From the NCBI GenBank assembly GCA_903893335.1, contig CAITLX010000517.1:1-10404 (forward strand): a stretch of DNA of 10,404 nt, written 5' to 3'. The DNA comes from an uncultured delta proteobacterium. Its GTDB lineage: Bacteria; Myxococcota_A; Polyangia; Polyangiales; Polyangiaceae. Made by a program: the position numbers and the translations under genes. The first letter of the stretch is position 1. Each line of letters begins with the position of its first letter. Positions 1 to 6,863 of the stretch are shown here, in pieces. The notes below the pieces were generated by a model that was not told where the DNA came from, did not search any database, and saw only the letters and a program-made list of their open reading frames with translations.

Positions 1-86
1 GCTACCTCAACCGACACGGGCTCGAGCCGTTCGGCTGGTACCGCGTCGTCATCGGCGTCGTCGTGCTCGCCGTGCTGCGAGGCTGA
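1..86 (+). CDS. uppP: Undecaprenyl-diphosphatase UppP/BacA, C-terminal end only (5' truncated by window)
   Basis: Only the last 27 codons are visible, in the frame starting at position 3 and ending with TGA at 84-86. They read YLNRHGLEPFGWYRVVIGVV and then a short hydrophobic tail. The pattern 'R-[YF]-[LI]-x-R-H-x-[LF]-x-P-F-[AG]-W-Y-R' followed by a final membrane helix is the well-known C-terminus of UppP (BacA family), an integral inner-membrane enzyme that dephosphorylates undecaprenyl pyrophosphate so the carrier lipid can be reused for peptidoglycan and other wall polymers. The catalytic part lies outside the window. The 3' end overlaps the end of the convergent subtilase gene by 38 bp. 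Identification rests on this short tail only, but the motif is distinctive. Confidence 0.8.
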   Translation, partial: YLNRHGLEPFGWYRVVIGVVVLAVLRG

Positions 87-2544
87 GCCCCGCGAGCGCC
101 AGCGCCAGCGCGAGCGCGCCCGACGAGCCCGCAGCTCGTCCGCGCGTCGTCGCGCAGCCCCCCGACGCGACGAGATCGCCGCGCGCCGCCCAGGTGTCCA
201 CGGCGATCGGCAGCGAGCGGCGGCCGCTCGTCGAGCTGCCCGCCACCCCGAGGCTCTCGCCGTCGAGCGTCACGTCGAGCTCGAGCATCTGCTCGCCGGT
301 GTCGGCCGCGCCCGCGATCGTGAAGCGGTAGAGCCCCGCGGCCACGCGCGCGAGCGGAGCGCGCACGACGGCGTTGGTCGTGACGAGCGCGAGGCGCTCG
401 GCCGCGACGCCGTCGACCACCTGCTTGGCCGCGTCGCGCAGCTCGACGGTGCCCACGATGGGCCACGACGGGTCGGGGCGCGCGTACGACGCCGAGAGCG
501 CGAGCCAGCTCGAGGCCGGGTCGGGCGAGCCCGTCGCCGTGCGCGCGAGCGCGGCGGCGAGCGTGCCCTCGGCGTCGAGCAGCCCCGCCCCCATCTGGAA
601 GTCGAACGGCACGGTCGCCCCCGCCGCGGGGTGGCGCACGCCCGCTTGCAGGTAGCGCGAGACCTCCGCCTGCGTGAGCGTCGGGGTCGCGTCGAAGAGG
701 AGCGCGACCGCGCCCGTGACCTGCGGCGCCGCCATCGACGTGCCCGAGAGCAGCGCGTGCGCGTCGTCGATGACCAGGCAGCTCGGGTCCCCTGCGCCGC
801 AGAGCCCGTCGGGCGGATCGAAGATGCTCGAGGCGCCGTTGCGAGGCGCCGCTTGCCCGCTCATCGCCGCGATGACCAGCCCGCCGGGCGCGGACAGCTC
901 GGGCTTCGCGGCGCCGGTGGCCGTCGGGCCCGCGGAGCTGAAGTAGCAGGCCGTGTCCGGCTCGGGGTTCGTCACCGAGCCGAAGAGGTCGAGCGGGTAG
1001 GAGTGGCCCTTCGCGTCCGTCCACGACTTGCGATCGAGCGAGCAGCCGACGGCGATGAGATCGGGGTGCGTGGCGGGCACGTTGATGGTGCCCTCCTTGG
1101 TCGCGCGCACGAAGTTCTGCCCGATGCCCCACGCGCCCGGCGCTGCCTCGCCCGTCGCCTGGAGCCAGATCTGCGCGGTGCCGTGCCCCTCGAGGCGCAG
1201 CGCGATGGTGCTGCGCCCGGGCCACTTGCCGCTCCAGGCCACGATCGCGCCGTTGGTGTCGCCCGTGAGCGGCGAGAGGTCGTCGACGGTGCCGTTGAAC
1301 ACGCCCGCCGTGACGCCGTCTCCGTCGTAGCCCGCCGAGCGCCCGCGACCGATCGGGGGGATCCACGCGCCGCTCGGCCCCTCGACGCCGACCGACACGT
1401 CGTCGCCCGGGCGGAAGGTGATCCAGACGTACACGTCGCCCTCGACCGCACCGCCGCTCACGGCGTCGGGCGCGACCGTCGGCACGACGAGCGACTCCCC
1501 CTCGGCGACGCGCGCCTCGGTGTGGATGCCGAGCAGATCGCCCCCCTCGGTGCGGTAGAGGCCGCCGCTGTTGCCGGCCGCCACGACGATCGCGCGCCCC
1601 GGGTGCGCCGCGCCGACGAGCGCGGCGAGGCCACGCTCGAGCGCCGAGGTGCCGTCGTGCGGACCGAAATCGCCGCCGAGGCTCACGTTGACCACCGCGG
1701 GCAACCCCATCACCGCGGCGCGATCGAACACGAAGCGCGCGCCGGTCACGATGTCCGCGTCGTGCACGCTCTCGGTCGCGTCGTGCGTCACGCGCGCGAC
1801 GACCAGGCGCGCGCCGGGCGCGTTGCCGACGTACTTCGCGGTGGCGGCCTTGCCCCCGTCGCCCGCGGCGATCGACGCGACGTGCGTGCCGTGGCCGACC
1901 TCGTCGCGCGGCGGCGGCGTGGCGCCCCCCGACGCGATCGCGGCGTCGATGTCGGCGGCGTCGAACACCGCGCACGAGGCCTGCGCCGGGTCGTCGCACC
2001 CGAACGCGTGCTCGACCTCGGGGTGCCGACCCGACGGCGGGCGCGACATGTCGAGCAGCCACGCGACGCGCGTCTTGCCCGCCTCGTCGAGGAAATCGGC
2101 GTGCGCGGTGTCGAGCCCGGTGTCGACGACGCCCACGACCGCTCCCCCGCCGTCGCTCCCCGTCGCGGCGCGCACGCTCGCGGTGCGGTTGAGCGCGACC
2201 GCTCGGTCGAGCAGCGTGTGCATCGGCGGGCGCACGCCGAGGCGCCAGGCCGGGTGCGCCTGCTCGAACGCGAGCACGTCGCCCGGCGCCAGGCGCAGCG
2301 TCGCGAGACCGGGCCCGAGCGGCAGAAGCCCGACGCTCGCGGCGTCCACGCCATGGGGCAGCCCTACCAGCATGGGGATACGCCCGGAGGAGTCCGCGAG
2401 CGGGTGTCGCCGCACGCCCGACATCGGCGCGAGCACCCGCACGAGATCGGACGCGTGCACCTCGACGTGCTGCTGCTGCGCGCGCGCCGGCGCGCTCACC
2501 GCGCCGAGCGCGAGCAGCAGACCGATGCGCGTCGAGCCCCGCAC
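49..2544 (-). CDS. Secreted subtilisin-like (S8) serine protease with MYXO-CTERM-type surface anchor
   Basis: 831 residues from a GTG at 2544, chosen because it gives a compact signal peptide (R3-6 region, hydrophobic LLLALGAV, cleavage near ARA-QQ, residues 22/23) and sits 11 nt after the preceding stop; no strong Shine-Dalgarno is seen. The S8 catalytic set is complete: Asp141 (VVDTGLD), His218 (GHGTHVAS), oxyanion Asn325 (AAGNSGG) and Ser603 (SGTSMAAP). The Asn-to-Ser stretch is about 278 residues, against about 66 in subtilisin, and contains a beta-rich insertion (around 345-480). Several Cys pairs (for example C183/C191) fit an extracytoplasmic protein. The C-terminus has Gly-Gly-Cys797, an Ala/Leu helix (about 808-823) and RRARRRR, the GC-helix-Arg layout of MYXO-CTERM tails, which are processed and anchored at the myxobacterial outer surface. 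Substrate is unknown. It lies downstream of the carboxylase and probably shares its transcript. Confidence 0.93.
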   Translation of the reverse strand: MRGSTRIGLLLALGAVSAPARAQQQHVEVHASDLVRVLAPMSGVRRHPLADSSGRIPMLVGLPHGVDAASVGLLPLGPGLATLRLAPGDVLAFEQAHPAWRLGVRPPMHTLLDRAVALNRTASVRAATGSDGGGAVVGVVDTGLDTAHADFLDEAGKTRVAWLLDMSRPPSGRHPEVEHAFGCDDPAQASCAVFDAADIDAAIASGGATPPPRDEVGHGTHVASIAAGDGGKAATAKYVGNAPGARLVVARVTHDATESVHDADIVTGARFVFDRAAVMGLPAVVNVSLGGDFGPHDGTSALERGLAALVGAAHPGRAIVVAAGNSGGLYRTEGGDLLGIHTEARVAEGESLVVPTVAPDAVSGGAVEGDVYVWITFRPGDDVSVGVEGPSGAWIPPIGRGRSAGYDGDGVTAGVFNGTVDDLSPLTGDTNGAIVAWSGKWPGRSTIALRLEGHGTAQIWLQATGEAAPGAWGIGQNFVRATKEGTINVPATHPDLIAVGCSLDRKSWTDAKGHSYPLDLFGSVTNPEPDTACYFSSAGPTATGAAKPELSAPGGLVIAAMSGQAAPRNGASSIFDPPDGLCGAGDPSCLVIDDAHALLSGTSMAAPQVTGAVALLFDATPTLTQAEVSRYLQAGVRHPAAGATVPFDFQMGAGLLDAEGTLAAALARTATGSPDPASSWLALSASYARPDPSWPIVGTVELRDAAKQVVDGVAAERLALVTTNAVVRAPLARVAAGLYRFTIAGAADTGEQMLELDVTLDGESLGVAGSSTSGRRSLPIAVDTWAARGDLVASGGCATTRGRAAGSSGALALALALAGLSLAARRARRRR

Positions 2545-2555
2545 CCTCGCGCCCG

Positions 2556-4088
2556 TCAGACCGGCGGGACCATGTGCTTCTTCGCGGGCCGCGCCTCGCG
2601 CTTCGACTCGTAGCGCTCGAAGCGGCGCGCGACCTCGTGGCGGAGCCGGTGGCTCGGCACGATGGCGTCGATGACCAGCTCGCTCGCGAGCTTGGTGAGG
2701 TCGATGTCCTCGCGGTACTCGTCGCGCAGCCGCGCGACGTACGCGTCGCGCTCGGGCCCCGCCGGCACCTCCTGGATCTTGTTGAAGAACACGGCGTTGA
2801 CCGCGGCCTGCGGGCCCATCACCGCGATCGACGCGCTCGGCAGCGCGAGGCACGCGTCGGGCTCGAACGCCGGGCCGCACATCGCGTAGAGGCCCGCGCC
2901 GTACGCCTTGCGCACGACGACCGAGATCTTCGGCACGGTCGCCTCGCTCACCGCGGCGATCATCTTCGCGCCGGCGCGGATGATGCCCTGGCGCTCGACC
3001 TTGGTGCCGATCATGAAGCCCGGCACGTCGGCGAGGTAGAGCAGCGGCACGTTGAACGCGTCGCACAGCCAGATGAAGCGCGCCGCCTTGTCGGCGCTGT
3101 CGACGAAGAGCACGCCCCCGAGCCACTTGGGCTGGTTGGCGACGATGCCGACGGTGCGCCCCTCGATGCGCGCGAAGCCGGTGAGCATCTCGCGCGCGAA
3201 CAGCGCCTTGATCTCGAGCCAGCTCCCCTCGTCGATGAGGGCGTCGACGACGCGCATCATGTCGAACGACTTGTTCTCGTCCACCGGGATGACCTGCTCG
3301 AGCGGCAGCATGCCCGCCTTGGGGGCGCCCGCGGGCAGCCGCGGCGGCGCCTCGTCGTGGCGCGACGGCAGGTAGCCGAGGTAGCGCCGCGCCCACGCGA
3401 TCGCGTCGTCCTCCGTCTTCACGAGCACGTCGCCGCAGCCCGACACCGAGCAGTGCATCTTCGCGCCGCCCATCTCCTCGAGCGTGACCTTCTCGCCGAT
3501 GACCATCTCGGCCATGCGCGGCGAGCCGAGGTACATGCTGGCGTTGCCCTCGACCATCACGACGACGTCGCAGAACGCGGGGATGTACGCGCCGCCGGCC
3601 GCCGACGGCCCGAACAGCAGGCAGACCTGCGGCACCTGCCCCGAGAGCCCGACCTGGTTGTAGAAGATGCGCCCCGCGCCGCGCCGGCCGGGGAACATCT
3701 CGACCTGGTCGGTGATGCGCGCGCCGGCCGAGTCGACGAGGTAGAGCAGCGGACAGCGCATGTCGCGCGCCGTCTCCTGGATGCGCAGGATCTTCTCGAC
3801 CGTGCGCTTGCCCCACGAGCCGGCCTTCACGGTCGAGTCGTTGGCCATCACCGCGACGGTGCGCCCCTCGACCGTGGCCAGGCCCGTGATGACGCCGTCG
3901 GCGGGCAGCTCGGCGTCGAGCGCGTTCGCCATCTCGGCGTCCTCGACGAACGAGCCCGCGTCGGCGAGCCGCGCGATGCGCTCGCGAGCGAAGAGCTTGT
4001 GCTGCTCGGCGTTCTTCTGGTGGTAGCGGGGGGCGCCCCCCTTCTCGATCTCCGAGAGGCGCGCTTCGAGCTTCTGGTCGGGCGACAT
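2556..4088 (-). CDS. Acyl-CoA carboxylase, carboxyltransferase (beta) subunit
   Basis: 510 residues from ATG 4088; an in-frame TAG lies five codons upstream, so this is the first possible ATG. It is a biotin-dependent carboxyltransferase of the crotonase fold (PccB/MccB/AccD-type), full length for the family, which transfers CO2 from carboxybiotin to an acyl-CoA in the cytoplasm. Visible landmarks are the N-terminal KLFARERIARLADAGSF block, DSAGARI, the first oxyanion-hole loop GPSAAGGAY (residues 160-168), the YLGSPRM segment, VGIVANQPKWLGG, DVPGFMIGT, and the second active-site loop RKAYGAGLYAM (Y396-M403). At the position where propionyl-CoA carboxylases usually have Asp (GGAYDVM) this protein has Tyr401 by eye alignment, and the loop looks closer to methylcrotonyl/geranyl-CoA types (YGAGNYGM), so the substrate cannot be named. 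No biotin carboxylase (alpha) gene is present in the window; it must act with a subunit encoded elsewhere. Confidence 0.93.
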   Translation of the reverse strand: MSPDQKLEARLSEIEKGGAPRYHQKNAEQHKLFARERIARLADAGSFVEDAEMANALDAELPADGVITGLATVEGRTVAVMANDSTVKAGSWGKRTVEKILRIQETARDMRCPLLYLVDSAGARITDQVEMFPGRRGAGRIFYNQVGLSGQVPQVCLLFGPSAAGGAYIPAFCDVVVMVEGNASMYLGSPRMAEMVIGEKVTLEEMGGAKMHCSVSGCGDVLVKTEDDAIAWARRYLGYLPSRHDEAPPRLPAGAPKAGMLPLEQVIPVDENKSFDMMRVVDALIDEGSWLEIKALFAREMLTGFARIEGRTVGIVANQPKWLGGVLFVDSADKAARFIWLCDAFNVPLLYLADVPGFMIGTKVERQGIIRAGAKMIAAVSEATVPKISVVVRKAYGAGLYAMCGPAFEPDACLALPSASIAVMGPQAAVNAVFFNKIQEVPAGPERDAYVARLRDEYREDIDLTKLASELVIDAIVPSHRLRHEVARRFERYESKREARPAKKHMVPPV

Positions 4089-4136
4089 GGCGCGCGGACT
4101 CTACGGCAGATCGCGCGGCCTTGGGAGCGCGACGAG

Positions 4137-4164
4137 GCCTCGCCCTTTCGCGACGGGCCGAGGC
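4137..4164. promoter_or_regulatory. Hairpin-forming inverted repeat in the divergent 4089-4180 gap
   Basis: GCCTC-GCCC (4137-4145) pairs with GGGC-c-GAGGC (4155-4164): nine base pairs with a single bulged C and a 9-nt loop. It ends 16 nt before the ATG at 4181, and its 3' arm contains the GAGG that could serve in ribosome binding; the alternative GGCGGA at 4165-4170 lies just outside. It may be a leader hairpin or an operator for the two divergent genes. No clear -35/-10 pair is recognisable in this 92-bp gap. Confidence 0.3.
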
Positions 4165-4180
4165 GGCGGACAATGCGCGC

Positions 4181-4525
4181 ATGGTCATCGACTTGAGCAG
4201 GATCGTGGGCGGCGCCATCGTCGTCACGGTGCTCGGAGCCAGCGCCTGGTACTTCCTGCTCGGCCCCGGCAAGGACCAGCCGAGCGTCACCGACCTCATG
4301 GTCAACGTGACGGGCTCCGACGAGGCGAAGGCGTTCCTCGCGCGGGCGCGCAGCGTCGCGAGCGGCGACACCCTCGACGCGGCGACGGACAAGATGGGCG
4401 TCAAGTGGACGACCATGCGCGGCAACGCGGCGACCACCGAGTACCAGTGGGCCGGGCCCGGGGTGAAGCTCTCGGTCTCGGTCGACAACGCGCGCAGCGA
4501 GGTGCGCGAGGTGAAGGTCGAGTGA
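4181..4525 (+). CDS. Small single-pass membrane-anchored protein of unknown function
   Basis: 114 residues. The ATG at 4181 is chosen because it follows a GGCGGA ribosome-binding-like sequence by about 10 nt and starts a clean N-terminal anchor: MVIDLSRIVG, then a hydrophobic helix at about residues 9-27 (GAIVVTVLGASAWYFLLG). The remaining ~85 residues are hydrophilic and presumably face the periplasm, with an acidic/helical part (DEAKAFLARARSVASG) and a C-terminal strand-like part (TTEYQWAGPGVKLSVSVDN). There is no lipobox or Cys. The alternation of a short helix with a 'YxW...V.VSVDN....V' ending recalls small BamE/SmpA-like folds, but this is only an impression and I do not assign a family. 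The gene is divergent from the carboxylase and ends 21 nt before the convergent VWA gene. GC-biased codon use matches its neighbours, which supports a real gene. Confidence 0.75.
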   Translation: MVIDLSRIVGGAIVVTVLGASAWYFLLGPGKDQPSVTDLMVNVTGSDEAKAFLARARSVASGDTLDAATDKMGVKWTTMRGNAATTEYQWAGPGVKLSVSVDNARSEVREVKVE

Positions 4526-4546
4526 CGCGCCAGGGTGCGCGCTCGG

Positions 4547-5944
4547 TCACCTGCGCGCGACGAGCGTGCGCGCGGCGCGCTCGAGGTCGGCCGCCGAGCG
4601 CGCGTCGAGCACGTCGTCCACGCGCGCAGCGAAGCGCGCCATCGCGCTGTCGCCCACGCCCCACTGCGCGCGCGGCTCGGGGCAGAGCCAGACCACGCCG
4701 CGCGCCCGCATGCGCAGCCGCTCGATCACCTCGGCGCCGTCGGGGCGGTAGTTGGTGCGCCCGTCGCCGAGGATGACGAGCGTCGTCCTCGCGTCGATCG
4801 CGTCGGCGTAGCGACGCTCGAACGCCGCGAGCACGCGACCGTAGCTCGAGCCGTCCGCCATCGGCACGCTCGAGCCGTCGCACGCGCGCGCCAGCGCGAG
4901 GTGCACCGGCTCGGTCGCGAACAGCCGCGTGACCTCGCCCACCTCGCCGACGAAGACGAAGCTGCGCGTGCGGTCGAAAAGCTCCTGCACCGCCCAGACG
5001 AACTCGAGCATGAAGCGCGACGCGGTGCGGACCGAGTCGCTCACGTCGCACAGGATGACGAGGCGAGGCTTGTCGCGCCGCGCGTCGCGGCGCGCGGGGC
5101 GAAACGGCACGCCGGCGGTGGCGGCGCTCGCGCGCAGCGTGCGGCGCACGTCGAAGCGCCCCTTGCGCGCGTGGCGCTCGCGCACGCGCGCCGCGCCCCG
5201 CAGCCTCTCGGCGAACCGCCGCACCGCGACGCGCACCTCGTCGAGCTCGCGATCGGTGAGCGCGACGAAGGGCACCTCCTCGAGGCGGCGCGCGCTCGCG
5301 CGGTCGACGTCCACCCCGGAGCGGGCGCGCAGCGTCGCCTCGACGTGGGCCCGCACGCGCGCGCGGCCACGATCGAGCTCGGCGTCGAGCGCATCGGCGA
5401 GCGCGTCGCCCCGTTCGGCGCCGAGCGCGTCGCGAAGGCGCGCGCGGAGGGCCGCGGCGACGGACGACGCGCGGGTCAAGCCGACGCGATCGAGCAGCTT
5501 GTGGGCGAAGAAACCCGTCTGCAAGGCGTGCGTCATCGGCGCGAGCGCGCGCCGCGCGCCCGCGGTCGCCAGCAGGTAGTCGAGCTCGCTCGCCCCACCG
5601 ACGAGCCCGCCGAGGGAGGGCCCCGCCCCCTCGTACGCCGAGGCCTCGATGAGCTCGCGCAGCAGCGCCACGTCGGCGGGGTCGAAGCCCCGCGCGAGGA
5701 TGCGATCGTAGAGGTCGCCCGCGAGCCGCAGGTCGGTCGCGAAGAAGGCGTCGAACGCCGCGTCGAACGCCGCGCGATCGCGGCGCTGCCCGACCACGAC
5801 CACCGCGATCGCCTCGCGCAGCACCGCTCGGTCGTCGAACCCGAGCCGCGCCACGACGCGCGCGACGTCGAGGGCCTGCGGCGTCGCGAAGGCGAGCCCC
5901 GCGCGCCGCAGGGACCAGAGCAGATCGTCGACGACCCCGAGCAC
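4547..5944 (-). CDS. VWA-domain protein of the CoxE type
   Basis: 465 residues from GTG 5944, preceded by GAGGCGG and lying 15 nt after the stop of the PDZ-thioredoxin gene, so the two are probably co-transcribed. The N-terminal ~280 residues are mainly helical and Arg/Ala rich. The C-terminal ~180 form a von Willebrand factor A domain with a metal-ion-dependent adhesion site: D300-V-S302-D-S304 (preceded by RLVILC), and D394 in LVILGDGRTNY. The position where MIDAS sites usually have Thr is Ser (DGSSYGR, S366/S367). The layout (helical N-terminus, basic linker, late VWA, 'W.CPEPR..WG.GDS' ending) is that of CoxE-like proteins, cytoplasmic partners of MoxR-family AAA+ ATPases in metal-cofactor or complex assembly. 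No MoxR gene lies in the window, so the partner and target are unknown. Length is normal for the family. Confidence 0.85.
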   Translation of the reverse strand: MLGVVDDLLWSLRRAGLAFATPQALDVARVVARLGFDDRAVLREAIAVVVVGQRRDRAAFDAAFDAFFATDLRLAGDLYDRILARGFDPADVALLRELIEASAYEGAGPSLGGLVGGASELDYLLATAGARRALAPMTHALQTGFFAHKLLDRVGLTRASSVAAALRARLRDALGAERGDALADALDAELDRGRARVRAHVEATLRARSGVDVDRASARRLEEVPFVALTDRELDEVRVAVRRFAERLRGAARVRERHARKGRFDVRRTLRASAATAGVPFRPARRDARRDKPRLVILCDVSDSVRTASRFMLEFVWAVQELFDRTRSFVFVGEVGEVTRLFATEPVHLALARACDGSSVPMADGSSYGRVLAAFERRYADAIDARTTLVILGDGRTNYRPDGAEVIERLRMRARGVVWLCPEPRAQWGVGDSAMARFAARVDDVLDARSAADLERAARTLVARR

Positions 5945-5959
5945 CCGCCGCCTCGACCG

Positions 5960-6799
5960 TCAGGGGGCAGGCTCGGCGAGCAGCCGCGCGATCAGCGCCT
6001 CGGTGCGGCGCTCGACCTCGCCGTCGAAGCCGACGACGACCTCGCGCACCACGCCGCGCCGATCGATGACGTAGAGGGTCGGCAGCGAGGTCACGCCGTA
6101 CGCGCGCTGCACACCGTTGGTCGCGTCGGACGCGACCGCGTAGCTCATGCCCATCGCCGCCGCGCCCGCTCGTGCCTCTTCGGGAGACTCGTCGGTGATG
6201 CCGACGACCGACAGCCCCGCGTCGTGAAAGCGCGCGTGCCACTCCGAGAGGCGCGGCGCGATGGCCCGACAGGCCCCGCACCAGGTCGCCCAGAAATCGA
6301 GGACGACGACGCGACCGCGCAGCGCCGCGAGCGACGCGGGCGCCTCCCCGGCGACGGGCGCGAGCCCCGACCAGGCGGGCGCCGCGCGACCGACGCGGTC
6401 CTGGCGCAGCACGTCCTGCGTGGCCGGCATGGCCGCGAGCACGATGCGCGCCTTGGCGCGCCCCTCGCCTCGCTCGACCACGACCTCGACGACGTCGCCG
6501 ACCGAGTGGGCGCGCACGGCGCGGATCACCTCTTCGGGCGTCGTCACGCCGGCAGCGTCCACCTCGACGATGACGTCGGCGTCGCGAAGACCGGCGCGCT
6601 CGGCGGGCGAGCCGTGCACGACGTGGCGCGCCCGCGCGTGCGCGGGGCTGCCCGGCGTCGCCTCGAGCTCGATGCCGAGCCAGGGGCGGGCGCGCGGGGG
6701 CGTCGCCCCAGCTTCACCGCTCGCGACCACGAGGCCGGCGGTCGCGAGCGCGCCGACGATGCGCGTCGCGCGGAGCGTGGAGGCGAGGGCGCGACGCAT
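5960..6799 (-). CDS. Secreted PDZ-thioredoxin fusion, TlpA/ResA-like thiol-disulfide oxidoreductase
   Basis: 279 residues from ATG 6799, chosen because it begins a classical signal peptide (MRRALASTLR, a hydrophobic core, GEAGA-TPP near 32/33); the open frame continues upstream but runs into the divergent gene. Residues about 40-122 form a PDZ domain (WLGIEL groove strand, 'VVHGSPAERAGLRDADVI', 'VEVVVERG'). After a linker, residues about 145-279 form a TlpA/AhpC-TSA thioredoxin fold with the active site W-C174-G-A-C177 in VVVLDFWATWCGACRAIAP and the cis-proline loop TSLPTLYVID. Such proteins act in the periplasm as reductants, for example keeping apocytochrome cysteines reduced; the PDZ may dock it to a protein C-terminus. 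It is upstream of the VWA gene in the same transcript and divergent (64 bp) from a haem-binding lipoprotein. Confidence 0.92.
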   Translation of the reverse strand: MRRALASTLRATRIVGALATAGLVVASGEAGATPPRARPWLGIELEATPGSPAHARARHVVHGSPAERAGLRDADVIVEVDAAGVTTPEEVIRAVRAHSVGDVVEVVVERGEGRAKARIVLAAMPATQDVLRQDRVGRAAPAWSGLAPVAGEAPASLAALRGRVVVLDFWATWCGACRAIAPRLSEWHARFHDAGLSVVGITDESPEEARAGAAAMGMSYAVASDATNGVQRAYGVTSLPTLYVIDRRGVVREVVVGFDGEVERRTEALIARLLAEPAP

Positions 6800-6828
6800 G
6801 GGATCGATGTAGCATCGTGGCGCTGCGC

Positions 6829-6852
6829 CCGCGGGCTGTCGAGCCCCCGCGG
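6829..6852. promoter_or_regulatory. Imperfect inverted repeat in the 64-bp divergent intergenic region
   Basis: CCGCGGGCT (6829-6837) and AGCCCCCGCGG (6842-6852) are complementary apart from two extra C residues, separated by GTCG. It sits between the PDZ-thioredoxin gene and the P460-like lipoprotein gene, where both promoters must lie, so it could be a shared operator or simply GC-rich chance. No clear promoter boxes can be assigned. Confidence 0.2.
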
Positions 6853-6863
6853 CCCCCCTCGCC

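Noticed and set aside
2..2062. A long minus-strand open frame in another frame over the subtilase.
   Set aside because: Its translation is Arg/Ala/Gly low-complexity, typical of shadows in very GC-rich genes, with none of the S8 motifs.
2545..4488. Upstream extension of the subtilase reading frame, which stays open on the minus strand to 4488.
   Set aside because: It lies out of frame across the carboxylase gene, whose protein is clearly conserved. The extension is Arg-rich GC-shadow sequence, whereas a GTG at 2544 starts a good signal peptide.
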